Positions 1-7,643 of a stretch of 29,781 nucleotides of DNA are shown piece after piece. The stretch spans positions 1 to 29,781 of the forward strand of contig JALHIE010000035.1 in the NCBI GenBank assembly GCA_022840285.1, written 5' to 3'. This DNA comes from Porphyromonadaceae bacterium (lineage in GTDB: Bacteria > Bacteroidota > Bacteroidia > Bacteroidales > Dysgonomonadaceae). The number at the start of each line of letters is the position of its first letter. Position 1 is the stretch's first letter. Both the position numbers and the translations under genes were made by a program. Under the pieces are notes generated by a model. That model was not told where the DNA came from, searched no databases, and worked only from the letters and a program-made list of their open reading frames with translations.

Positions 1-1
1 G

Positions 2-70
2 AGGGGGCTTGCTTTTAGAAACTCACGAAAAACAGTGCGCAAAGCCACTGAATTGGTGTCAAAAATTTAA
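2..70 (+). CDS. possible C-terminal end of an unknown protein, truncated by the window edge
   Basis: An open frame enters from the left edge and ends at a TAA at 68-70. The 22 visible residues are basic and end in ATELVSKI. If real, the gene converges on the integrase module. It is too short to recognise, and an open frame of this length can occur by chance. It would lie inside the putative integrated element. Confidence 0.22.
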   Translation, partial: RGLAFRNSRKTVRKATELVSKI

Positions 71-80
71 TTTACCGGTT

Positions 81-215
81 TTACCGGACAACAATGATTT
101 TTTTTATATGATTGCGAAAGTCTAGGTTCGATAAGTAATCAATATCCTCTGAATTATATAACTCACATAACAATTCACCTAAACCTAAATTGTGAATATT
201 TTTTATCGTTTTCAT
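81..215 (-). CDS. small 44-residue ORF translationally coupled to the integrase
   Basis: This ORF begins with ATG at 215-213, which overlaps the TGA stop of the integrase (214-212) as ATGA, the classic arrangement for translational coupling. It ends with TAA at 83-81. The product starts MKTIKNIHNLGLGELL and ends KKIIVVR. It is 44 residues long, with a basic N-terminus and an acidic middle (NSEDIDYLSNLD). It has no signal peptide or membrane segment, and I recognise no family. Small proteins next to recombinases are often excisionases or other recombination directionality factors, but nothing in the sequence shows that here. Its AT-rich composition matches the integrase. The precise overlap is the main reason to believe it. 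Confidence 0.42.
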   Translation of the reverse strand: MKTIKNIHNLGLGELLCELYNSEDIDYLSNLDFRNHIKKIIVVR

Positions 216-1564
216 TTCGAAACAATGGTTAACTGAGTAAAAAACTTGTGTGATTGCAATTTGATAGCGTTATCCTTTGCAGTCATTTTTATATATTTCA
301 TAAACGCGGATTCTGTTTTGTGCCCGGTGATTTTCATTATAGCAATTGCCGGAACATCTGCCAAAAACGCATTGGTTGCAAAGGATCGGCGCGCTGTGTG
401 ACTCGTAACAAGTTCACATTTCTCAACGGTTTGAGTTACTAACATCCCTTTTATTGTCCGTGTGGTACTTACTGGCTCTTTTATGTTCGCCCGGCGTGCA
501 ATATCTTTTAAAAACGTGTTGTACTTTTGGTTGCTGATACTATCCGGCAAAACATAATCGTATTTTTCAAATATGGACTTAACGCGCGGAGTCATAGGTA
601 TAACAACAATTCCGCCCGTTTTTAGCGTCTTAATTGTGATCGTGTTGTCCGTGCCGATATTGTCCTTTGATAGCCTTGTAAGGTCGGAAAAACGTAATCC
701 GGTATCGCTCGCAATTATAAACATATCTCTCACTTTTTCGAGATACTCCGGTAAGTATTTTAAATTGTAAATCGAATTTAATTCGTCGATATTTAGATAA
801 ACACTTTCTGTTTCCTCGCGAGGTCTCGAAAATGAGTCTTTTTTGTAATCCTGGCAAACGTTGTTTATTTTATCGTTTGCAATGTTTAAAACTCTCTTAA
901 TTATCTTAATACGTGTTCCGATTGTGTTTTTCGCTAGTCCTTTACTCGTTAAGAATTTCATAAATGAGTTATAAAAATCTATATCGGCATTTTGAGGGGT
1001 AACTATACCTTTGTGTTTTTTTTGATATTCCAATAGGTTGTTTTTGGCTAAATTGTAGCTTTTTTTTGTCGCGGGTTTAAGTTCTGCCGAAGTATTAACC
1101 GTGTGCTCTATAAATTGCACCAAATCAAATGAATGATAATTTATTTGCTCCAAACTGCCGATTAATCTTTTCGGGTTGTAAATCCGGTCTAACTCTTTTC
1201 TTACTTGTTCGTGGCGCGGAAGTCTGCCGTTAACGGTTAATTTTGAAACAATATCTTTCGCGGACTGCTCAAAAAGAACAATTTCGCTGTTTATCGATTC
1301 ATATTTCTTTCGAGCTGATTCCTCAACTGCAAATTTACTTATTTCAAAAGTTTCAGGTTGCGCCCATTTTAAAGATTCCTTTACGCGATTTTTCTTGTTA
1401 TCCCATAACGCCGGAATAACTTCAATGTTGGTTGTGTATTTCAACGGTAAATATTTCTTTTTACCATTTTCATCATACACAAACAATCCGTAATTGATAA
1501 ACGCAAATAGTTTTGTTTCGTCTTTCGCGTTTTTGTCGGTTAAATAAAAACTTACTTTTGCCAT
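212..1564 (-). CDS. tyrosine recombinase / site-specific integrase
   Basis: This 450-residue integrase of the Bacteroidota mobile-element type would catalyse site-specific insertion and excision through a 3'-phosphotyrosine intermediate. Residues about 4-90 resemble the Arm-DNA-binding domain, about 145-235 the SAM-like core-binding domain, and about 255-430 the catalytic domain. The catalytic set is complete: R291 in TGLRFSDL, K315 in TLKTGG, H389 and R392 in HTARR, H415 in TGHK, and nucleophile Y424 in FMKYIK. The gene is visibly more AT-rich than the carbohydrate genes to the right, as expected for acquired DNA. A -7 promoter match and direct repeats lie just upstream, and a small ORF overlaps its stop. 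It probably marks the right end of an integrative element (ICE, mobilisable element or phage) that extends left out of the window. Function is confident; element type is not known. Confidence 0.95.
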   Translation of the reverse strand: MAKVSFYLTDKNAKDETKLFAFINYGLFVYDENGKKKYLPLKYTTNIEVIPALWDNKKNRVKESLKWAQPETFEISKFAVEESARKKYESINSEIVLFEQSAKDIVSKLTVNGRLPRHEQVRKELDRIYNPKRLIGSLEQINYHSFDLVQFIEHTVNTSAELKPATKKSYNLAKNNLLEYQKKHKGIVTPQNADIDFYNSFMKFLTSKGLAKNTIGTRIKIIKRVLNIANDKINNVCQDYKKDSFSRPREETESVYLNIDELNSIYNLKYLPEYLEKVRDMFIIASDTGLRFSDLTRLSKDNIGTDNTITIKTLKTGGIVVIPMTPRVKSIFEKYDYVLPDSISNQKYNTFLKDIARRANIKEPVSTTRTIKGMLVTQTVEKCELVTSHTARRSFATNAFLADVPAIAIMKITGHKTESAFMKYIKMTAKDNAIKLQSHKFFTQLTIVSK

Positions 1565-1594
1565 TGTGAAAAAAATGATTAATTAAACACTTCA

Positions 1595-1602
1595 CAAATG
1601 TA
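1595..1602 (-). promoter_or_regulatory. putative -7 promoter element of the integrase
   Basis: On the minus strand this reads TACATTTG, an exact match to the Bacteroidota -7 consensus TAnnTTTG, placed 31 bp upstream of the integrase ATG. No clear -33 TTTG is present at the usual distance. The direct repeats at 1613-1661 occupy that position instead, so a repeat-binding protein could control this promoter. Confidence 0.5.
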
Positions 1603-1612
1603 AAAAATTAAA

Positions 1613-1661
1613 GTAAGAAATAAGGTAAGAATAAAGAGAAAAGTAAGAATATAGGAAAGAA
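1613..1661. repeat. cluster of GTAAGAA direct repeats upstream of the integrase
   Basis: Three exact copies of GTAAGAA lie at 1613-1619, 1625-1631 and 1643-1649. A fourth, degenerate copy (GGAAAGAA) lies at 1654-1661. All share one orientation and have AT-rich flanks. They sit between the integrase promoter and the putative element boundary, where arm-type integrase or excisionase sites are usually found. In very AT-rich DNA some repetition is expected by chance, but three exact 7-mers within 37 bp is notable. Confidence 0.5.
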
Positions 1662-1828
1662 TATAATTTTATTTAACCTTATCTCATTTTCCTTGTTTAG
1701 TAAAAATAATAAACTTATAATATTGTATATCAGCAATCAATAGTTTGATTTTTTTATTGTTCTATAGAAATTAACAAAATAATTCAAATAAAAACAACGT
1801 CCAAGTGGGACCACTGCCCTCGAAATTT

Positions 1829-1861
1829 CCTCCGGAACGTCCAGTACGTACCGGAGGTTTT
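1829..1861 (+). terminator. orphan intrinsic terminator / long inverted repeat
   Basis: The arms CCTCCGG (1829-1835) and CCGGAGG (1851-1857) pair perfectly. Inside them ACGT (1837-1840) can pair with ACGT (1846-1849), leaving a 5-base loop. TTTT follows at 1858-1861. This is a good rho-independent terminator on the plus strand, yet no plus-strand gene ends before it. It may be the leftover tail of a gene or RNA separated from its body by integration of the element to the left. Confidence 0.6.
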
Positions 1862-1934
1862 CATTTTATGCCAAAAAAACAGGAGGGATAAAAAGAATGT
1901 GTATATTTACCGTTAAAATTAAGAAACTGTTGAT

Positions 1935-2363
1935 ATGATTATCGCAATTGATTTTGACGGCACCATTGTTGAGCACGCATACCCGAAAATAGGGAAACCT
2001 ATTCCTTTTGCCATCGAAACTCTTCGTATGTTGCACGACGACGGACATCGGCTCATTCTTTGGACGGTACGCGAAGGTAAACTGTTGCAAGAAGCCATCG
2101 ATTATTGCGAGCAGAACGGTATCTGCTTTTTTGCGGTGAATGCGAACTACCCGGAAGAAAAAAGGGAAACTTCTCCACGCAAATTGGTGGCAGACTTGTT
2201 TATTGACGATCGTAACTTAGGCGGACTCCCCGATTGGGGGATAATCTACCGGGCGGTGCAAGCCACCGTGAGGGGGGAGTGCTCATTTGAAACTTTTACT
2301 AACAAGGTTTCCGATCCCGAAAAGACAGGGAAAAAAGGGTTCGGGGGATGGTTTAAATGGTGA
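1935..2363 (+). CDS. small HAD-superfamily hydrolase (BT_0820-like)
   Basis: This 142-residue cytoplasmic protein has the core HAD phosphohydrolase motifs. Motif I is DFDGT with nucleophile D6 and acid/base D8. Motif II is ILWTVRE with T44. K83 serves as motif III, and IDDRN with D91-D92 as motif IV. It is a minimal capless Rossmann fold, and it resembles the small Bacteroides hydrolase known from structural genomics as BT_0820. The substrate is unknown; a small phosphorylated metabolite is likely. The final 30 residues (from about VRGECSFE) are polar and not part of the fold. It is the only substantial plus-strand gene, converging on the sulfatase gene with 9 bp between stops and no obvious shared terminator. 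It looks like host chromosome next to the putative element and is probably unrelated to the glycan genes. Confidence 0.85.
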   Translation: MIIAIDFDGTIVEHAYPKIGKPIPFAIETLRMLHDDGHRLILWTVREGKLLQEAIDYCEQNGICFFAVNANYPEEKRETSPRKLVADLFIDDRNLGGLPDWGIIYRAVQATVRGECSFETFTNKVSDPEKTGKKGFGGWFKW

Positions 2364-2372
2364 AAAAAGGAA

Positions 2373-4094
2373 TTATCGGGAATTAGATCCGGGTAAAATC
2401 GTAAATTTTCCCGTCAGTTCTTCGCTGGACTTGTATCCATACCTCACTGCTTTTACCCGGATGGTATGTGTCCCCTCCGTCATCCTGAGACTTCCGGCAT
2501 ACAGCTTCCAGCGGGGATAATCGCCTTCTTCAGTAGTATAAACCATGGAAGAGCCTTGTGTTGGGCAATAGAACGACAAGGACATCGGGAGTGTATAGGT
2601 CCCCCCTTCCCGGTAGTTTTTCAAGCCCCGATCCCCCTCCGCATTCACAACAAAGTAAGGCTTGTCCGTTGTCGGCTGTTTCCCGCCAGGCCACATCTGC
2701 TCAATCATTTCCGACTCGTTCAGTAATCCCATATCGTTCGTCTCCTCTCTCCACCTTTTTTGCTGCCGACGCATTTCGTTGAGCACTTTTTTGTACTTCG
2801 GGTTTTCGGCCAGGTTGTTCAATTGGAACGGGTCGACTTCCACATCGTACAGCTCTTCCGGCGGCCGGCTGTCCGCCATCCATTTTTTCTGGTGAACGGT
2901 CAGTTTGTCTTCCGCATCGAGGCGCATCACTTCCTGCATGATCGGCATCCTGTTCAGGTAAGGTATCCAGACGGAGAAAGGTTCGTTGGGGTAGTAGTTT
3001 TGGATGTACAGGTATTTCTTGTTACGGACGGAGCGCATCATATCGTATGATTCATCCACCCGGTCGCGAGCCGCAAAAACATACTCCCTGGCCTCTCCGG
3101 CCTGAAACCCCAGGAAAGGCTGTCCTTGCATATGGACAGGGACGGGCGTGCCGCTGAGCGAGAGAACCGTCGGACCGAGATCGATGGAAGAGATCAGGTC
3201 GTTGTTGACTGATCCGGCATCCCGTTTATCGGGGAAACGAATGATTAGCGGAATATTCAGTCCTGAATCATACAACCACCTTTTGGCCCGGGGAAGTCCA
3301 TCGCCGTGATCCCCCCAGAAAAAAATTACGGTGTTGTTCACCAACCCCTCTTTCTCCAGTTCGTCCAGCAACCTGCCTACTACCGAATCGAGCCGGGCGG
3401 TATTGTCGTACATCTTGGCGAGGTTGCGCCGGACAATGTCGGTGTCGGGATAGTAGGGAGGAACTTTCACCTTGTCGGGATCGGTCTTCAACCGTGAAAT
3501 GTCCCAGTTCTGACTCTCGTGGGTTCCCGTATAGTTGAAGACCGCAAAGAAAGGCTGGTTCTTATCCGGCCGGTTTTTGTAGTGGGCTTGATTGCTGCAC
3601 TCATCCCAGATGCTTTCCGGAACAGGATCTTTGGCAAACTGATAATCGGTCTTGCTGTTGTTGGTGCAATAGTATCCGTTTGCTCTTAAATATTCGGTAA
3701 AAGCTTTGACGTAATGCGGAGGAACCGCTGTGAACTCAACGGGATTTTCAACGGAGCGGCGATAGCTCGTTGTTCTCATGTGCATGCATCCGATGGAGGT
3801 CTGATACATGCCCGTTATGATGCCGGCTCTGCAGGGGGCACTGATCGCTGCAGTTGTAAACACATTGGTGTAGCGTATTCCCTCTGCTGCAAGCAGGTCT
3901 ATGTTGGGAGTCCTGGCCAGTTCATCGCCGTAACACCCCAGGTGGGGGCTGAAATCTTCGGTAGAGATCCACAGGATATTGGGCCGATTTGCCGCGGCTT
4001 GATCTATTTCCCGCTGAGATGCCGCAGGCAGGATGCTCCCAAGGGTTGCCGGCAATATACTCAGCAACAGTTTTTGATGATTTTTCATAATCAT
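2373..4094 (-). CDS. secreted S1 sulfatase, Ser-type, with C-terminal FN3-associated domain
   Basis: This is an exported sulfatase of the alkaline-phosphatase fold. The N-terminus is a signal peptide ending near AAASQ; M3 is as good a start as M1. Metal-ligand residues appear at STED (E46, D47) and in WGDHGDG (D262, H263). The activation motif is S85-A-P-C-R89, a Ser in the (C/S)-x-(P/A)-x-R signature, so formylglycine must be made from serine by an anaerobic-type maturase. General similarity around TEDFSPHLGCYGDELARTPN and MHMRTT resembles the N-sulfoglucosamine sulfohydrolase-like branch, but specificity is not proven. Residues about 488-570 form a beta-rich FN3-associated (chitobiase C-terminal-like) domain, probably for packing or glycan contact. 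It is the last gene of the operon, 6 bp after the EEP fusion gene. Confidence 0.9.
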   Translation of the reverse strand: MIMKNHQKLLLSILPATLGSILPAASQREIDQAAANRPNILWISTEDFSPHLGCYGDELARTPNIDLLAAEGIRYTNVFTTAAISAPCRAGIITGMYQTSIGCMHMRTTSYRRSVENPVEFTAVPPHYVKAFTEYLRANGYYCTNNSKTDYQFAKDPVPESIWDECSNQAHYKNRPDKNQPFFAVFNYTGTHESQNWDISRLKTDPDKVKVPPYYPDTDIVRRNLAKMYDNTARLDSVVGRLLDELEKEGLVNNTVIFFWGDHGDGLPRAKRWLYDSGLNIPLIIRFPDKRDAGSVNNDLISSIDLGPTVLSLSGTPVPVHMQGQPFLGFQAGEAREYVFAARDRVDESYDMMRSVRNKKYLYIQNYYPNEPFSVWIPYLNRMPIMQEVMRLDAEDKLTVHQKKWMADSRPPEELYDVEVDPFQLNNLAENPKYKKVLNEMRRQQKRWREETNDMGLLNESEMIEQMWPGGKQPTTDKPYFVVNAEGDRGLKNYREGGTYTLPMSLSFYCPTQGSSMVYTTEEGDYPRWKLYAGSLRMTEGTHTIRVKAVRYGYKSSEELTGKFTILPGSNSR

Positions 4095-4100
4095 GTCCGT

Positions 4101-5987
4101 TTACTCGGTTGCAGGGAGTAGCCTTTTCAGCAATCTCTCTCCCGCAGCATTGATCACTTCAACGGTGAGCTTGTCGCCTTTTTTCTCAAGGACCATCACC
4201 GTGCCATCCGGCTCCCGGTTTCCTCCACCAATGATGACAGGGAAATTATTTCCTCCTTCACCTTTCTCGATTACCCGGAAGCGATGGGTGTGGCCATTAA
4301 GGGAGACATGGAACGGCGTGTCTTTAAGTACCGGTATCCACAGATCGGAGCAAGGTGAGAAGCTACCGGGCCTTACTCCAAAGATAGGAATGTGGTGGAT
4401 AAGGATCCGTCTGGTTGCTTTGACAAAGGCATCAGACTTCAGCTCTTCTTTCAGGAAATTGGCTTGATCGATCCGGTGTTGCGTGAAGTCATTCATATTG
4501 AAGTACTCCCGGTGGTCGTCCGGCTTGTCTTCTCCGCAGTCGAGAAGGACAAACCGGGTATCTCCCAGCGAAAAAGCACCGTAAGAGCGGCCGCCCAACC
4601 TTCCCAGGTAGTCCCATAGGTGGAGGGAGTATTCGCCCCGTGTTTCGTGATTTCCACGGATAAAGATAGAGGGCACCTCATCGCTCTTGATCCGGGGCGT
4701 ATAGGCAAGCAACCGGTTCACTATGTCCTTTTCAACCTCAACGTCATCAAAACAGTCGCCGTTAAAGATAACCAGATCGTAAGGCTTGTCCTCCACCAAT
4801 GTGTGTAACTTGTTGAACATCGCCATATTGCTGTGTAGATCGTTATACACGATGACCCTGAAATCCCGTACCTCATCGCTCCAGGTAGTAAATGTTTTCA
4901 GATCGGACCGGACCGTGTCGCCAAACTCTTTGTAATAACTGGAGTAGCGGGTAATTTCCTGAGAAACAACTCGATAATAATATTTTGTACCGGGGCGGAG
5001 GTCACTTAGACGTATGCGATGGATCTTGTTGTTTGCCACCATTACTCCTTCGAGGAAAGTTTGTGCCAGCTGCAGGTTGGTGGTGTCAGTACCGTATTCG
5101 ACCCAGCTTCGTGCGGGTACATGGGTGAGCCACGTAACAGTGATTTCATTGCTTCCCGGATTTTGCAGATAAGGGATGGTACGCATCACCTCCGATGCTG
5201 GTGTTTTTAGGCGGACATCCACAAACAGGGGCCGGTGATCGGAGGCAGTTGGTTCATTTACCACCTCTGCCTTGTACTTGGCGTAGCTCTCCCCTTTGGT
5301 GGTATATCCGAATATATAATCGATCGTATTGATCGGATTAACCGAAGGTGATGTGGGCTGCTTGGGATTAGAAAGCATTTGCCATTCTTCTTTCAGGAAC
5401 TCTATGGGGGGTGAGTCGGGGGTAGCGTTCAGGTCTCCGATCAGAAAGACCGGTTTGTTGTAACCTTTTACGATCTCTGTAATGATTTTCACCGACTGTA
5501 ACCGCTCTTCTTCGGTGAGGGAGAGGTGGGTGTTGACCACAACATACTTTTCGAGTTCCACAATAAGCGCTGTGCGGGCTTCGGCTGCCCCGGGCAAATC
5601 GATTTTCCTCACCGTTGCCGGTTTTTCACGGGTCAGCATGCCGTTGCCGTATTTTCCTCCGTCGTGCAGGATGGAATGGCCGAAAGTGGCGTGCATCCCG
5701 GTTTGCCTGGAAAGCAACCCGATAATATCGATATTGCCGCTCCTGTTCGTCATGCTGTCCACTTCCTGCAGTCCGACCACTTCCGGATTGATATCGAGGA
5801 TCAGTTTTCCTATCCGTTCGATGTCAACCGTGTTGTCCATTCCTCTGCCGTGATGAATATTGTAACTCATGATTCTGCGGGTATTTTCCCGTTGAGGAAA
5901 GCGACTGTTCTCCCGCTGCGAAACGGTTTGTGCCCCGCTGTGAAAGAGGATGAGGAAAAAAATCAATAAAAAGGCTGTTTTCTTCAT
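4101..5987 (-). CDS. secreted EEP phosphohydrolase fused to purple-acid-phosphatase-like metallophosphoesterase
   Basis: This 628-residue exported protein combines two unrelated phosphohydrolase folds. After a signal peptide (to about GAQ, residue 20), residues about 36-260 are an endonuclease/exonuclease/phosphatase domain with N43 (SYNIHHG), E75 (LQEVD), H154 (NTHLS), D185 and N187 (GDLNA) and S249-D250-H251. Residues about 265-370 are a fibronectin-like purple acid phosphatase N-terminal domain. Residues about 375-600 are a calcineurin-like metallophosphoesterase with D383 and H385, D411 (GDCFD), N446-H447 (GNHE), the IHH motif near 531, and H566 and H568 (GHTH). Both active sites look intact. 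It could cleave a phosphodiester and then the resulting monoester, but the substrate is unknown. It sits between sulfatase genes (44 bp after one, 6 bp before the next), so a phosphorylated glycan or glycolipid is plausible. The product is annotated from domains only. Confidence 0.88.
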   Translation of the reverse strand: MKKTAFLLIFFLILFHSGAQTVSQRENSRFPQRENTRRIMSYNIHHGRGMDNTVDIERIGKLILDINPEVVGLQEVDSMTNRSGNIDIIGLLSRQTGMHATFGHSILHDGGKYGNGMLTREKPATVRKIDLPGAAEARTALIVELEKYVVVNTHLSLTEEERLQSVKIITEIVKGYNKPVFLIGDLNATPDSPPIEFLKEEWQMLSNPKQPTSPSVNPINTIDYIFGYTTKGESYAKYKAEVVNEPTASDHRPLFVDVRLKTPASEVMRTIPYLQNPGSNEITVTWLTHVPARSWVEYGTDTTNLQLAQTFLEGVMVANNKIHRIRLSDLRPGTKYYYRVVSQEITRYSSYYKEFGDTVRSDLKTFTTWSDEVRDFRVIVYNDLHSNMAMFNKLHTLVEDKPYDLVIFNGDCFDDVEVEKDIVNRLLAYTPRIKSDEVPSIFIRGNHETRGEYSLHLWDYLGRLGGRSYGAFSLGDTRFVLLDCGEDKPDDHREYFNMNDFTQHRIDQANFLKEELKSDAFVKATRRILIHHIPIFGVRPGSFSPCSDLWIPVLKDTPFHVSLNGHTHRFRVIEKGEGGNNFPVIIGGGNREPDGTVMVLEKKGDKLTVEVINAAGERLLKRLLPATE

Positions 5988-6031
5988 GAGGGTCTGGGAT
6001 TTGAAATGGTTGAAATTATTGTTCTTTTTTA

Positions 6032-7621
6032 TTAATTCTGATGCTCGAGGTACTCTTTCAGGAACTTTTTGTTCAGTTCATCGTTGTCCCCGTAAAATTC
6101 CCGTAACTCTTCCAGTTTCTTGTGCATCGTTTCGCGTACACCGGCATAACCGGGATCGTCATAGACATTCCTCATCTCCATCGGATCGGTGTGCAGGTCG
6201 TACAGTTCCCACTCGTCGATGTCGTAATAGAAGTGTATCAGCTTGTATCGTTCCGTGGCCACGCCATAATGGCGCTTTACCATGTGTACCGAAGGATACT
6301 CGTAATAGGTGTAATAGACTGCGTCGCGCCACTCGCCGGTTTTTCCGGCTACCAGTTCCCGGAACGATTCCCCTTGCATCTCTTCCGGAGGGATGATGCC
6401 GGCATAATCGAGGAGGGTGGGCGCAAAGTCGAGGTTCTGAACCAGTTTGTCGACAACGGTACCGGGTTTGATCTCTTTGGGATAGCGGATCAGCAACGGG
6501 GTCCGGAACGACTCTTCATACATGAACCGTTTGTCGAACCACCCGTGTTCTCCCAGGTAAAATCCCTGGTCGGAGGTGTACACCACAACGGTGTTTTCCG
6601 ATAAACCGGCCTCTTCGAGGTACTCGAGGAGCTGACCCACGCCGTCATCCACCGATTGGATGGTGCGCAGGTAGTCCTTGATGTACCGGTTGTACTTCCA
6701 CCGGGCAATCTCTTCGTCGGTAAGGTGGGGGTAACTGGCTTTGAACGCTTCGTTTTTGGGCGTATAGGCTGCCAGCCACTTTTCGCGCTGCTGAGGTGTG
6801 AAACGGTCGAGCTCCCGGTGGAAGCCGGTGCTATCGCCATGCGGATCCACGATCATTTTAAAATCGTGTCCCCACATAGCATGCCCGTGAACCTGCATCT
6901 CCTGTTCCTTTGCTGCCTTACCCCGACCTTCGTAATTATCGAAGAAAGTGGCGGGCGGCTCAAAGGTGACGTCGTCGAAGAGGGTGAGGTACTCAGGTGC
7001 AGGCTGCCAGTTGCGGTGCGGCGCTTTCTGGTGATAAAGCACGCAGAACGGCTTCCCTGGATCCCGTTTGTTTTTCAGCCAGTCGAGGGTTGCTTCGGTG
7101 ATGATATCGGTGCAGTACCCTTCTTTTCGGATCTTCTTGCCGTTGATCAGGAAGTCGGGATTATAGTACTGGCCTTGCCCGGGCAACACCATGGAGAAGT
7201 CAAATCCCTGGGGGATACCATCGAGGTGTATCTTGCCGATCATGGCTGTCTGGTAGCCGTTGGCCTGCATAAGCTTCGGGAAGTTGGGCTGGTCCCAGTC
7301 GAACGGCTGTACGTTGTCCACCTTGCCATTGACAAAACTGTGTTTGCCTGTCAACAATACAGCCCTGCTCGGGGCGCTGATGGAATTGGTGACAGTCGAC
7401 CGGGTAAACAGGGCCCCCTCCTGCGCCAATCGGTCGATGTTGGGTGTTCGGTTGAGTCCGTATCCGTAAGCGCTGATCGCCTGATAGGCATGATCGTCGC
7501 TCATGATGTAAATGATGTTCGGCTGCCGGAACTCTTCCTTTTTACTTTGGCAAGCTGCCAGTAGTACCAGGGAGCCGACGCCAGCCCATGTTGTGCGGAT
7601 TGCCGTATTGTATTTTTTCAT
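6032..7621 (-). CDS. lipoprotein sulfatase, S1_11-like (N-acetylglucosamine-6-sulfatase type), Ser-type
   Basis: This 529-residue sulfatase has a lipobox ending LLAAC with Cys24, so it is probably anchored to the outer membrane or periplasmic face. Metal residues are D42-D43-H44 (MSDDHAYQ) and the SDQG motif near the end of the catalytic domain. The activation motif is S82-A-P-S-R86, again serine. The run DDHAYQAISAYGYG, followed by TNSISAPSRAVLLTGK, is very like Bacteroides BT4656-type N-acetylglucosamine-6-O-sulfatases (subfamily S1_11). It would remove 6-sulfate from GlcNAc at a chain end, as in heparin, keratan sulfate or mucin glycans. It lies 22 bp after the preceding sulfatase gene and 44 bp before the EEP fusion gene. 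The family is confident; the exact subfamily is from memory of its sequence signature. Confidence 0.9.
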   Translation of the reverse strand: MKKYNTAIRTTWAGVGSLVLLAACQSKKEEFRQPNIIYIMSDDHAYQAISAYGYGLNRTPNIDRLAQEGALFTRSTVTNSISAPSRAVLLTGKHSFVNGKVDNVQPFDWDQPNFPKLMQANGYQTAMIGKIHLDGIPQGFDFSMVLPGQGQYYNPDFLINGKKIRKEGYCTDIITEATLDWLKNKRDPGKPFCVLYHQKAPHRNWQPAPEYLTLFDDVTFEPPATFFDNYEGRGKAAKEQEMQVHGHAMWGHDFKMIVDPHGDSTGFHRELDRFTPQQREKWLAAYTPKNEAFKASYPHLTDEEIARWKYNRYIKDYLRTIQSVDDGVGQLLEYLEEAGLSENTVVVYTSDQGFYLGEHGWFDKRFMYEESFRTPLLIRYPKEIKPGTVVDKLVQNLDFAPTLLDYAGIIPPEEMQGESFRELVAGKTGEWRDAVYYTYYEYPSVHMVKRHYGVATERYKLIHFYYDIDEWELYDLHTDPMEMRNVYDDPGYAGVRETMHKKLEELREFYGDNDELNKKFLKEYLEHQN

Positions 7622-7643
7622 TGTTTTTACTTATAAAGTTGAT

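Larger units (their letters stand above)
1565..1934. other. 370-bp AT-rich intergenic region between integrase and HAD gene
   Basis: No convincing gene is present. The left half holds the integrase promoter match and GTAAGAA repeats. The middle (about 1660-1800) is AT-rich with nothing recognised. The right half holds an orphan hairpin terminator and a short leader to the HAD gene, with a near-match to the -7 element (TATATTTA, 1902-1909). The change from very AT-rich to GC-richer sequence near 1800 may be the junction between element and host chromosome. Confidence 0.7.

Noticed and set aside
1795..1830. possible 3' end of a tRNA (sequence ending GGGACCA)
   Set aside because: No T-loop, matching 5' acceptor strand or cloverleaf could be found, so I did not call an RNA gene; it is mentioned only as part of a possible attachment site.
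1866..2090. 74-residue minus-strand ORF over the HAD start
   Set aside because: It is antisense to the HAD motif region and has no support.
6656..7564. 302-residue plus-strand ORF
   Set aside because: It is antisense to the sulfatase with full active-site motifs and shows no family signature.
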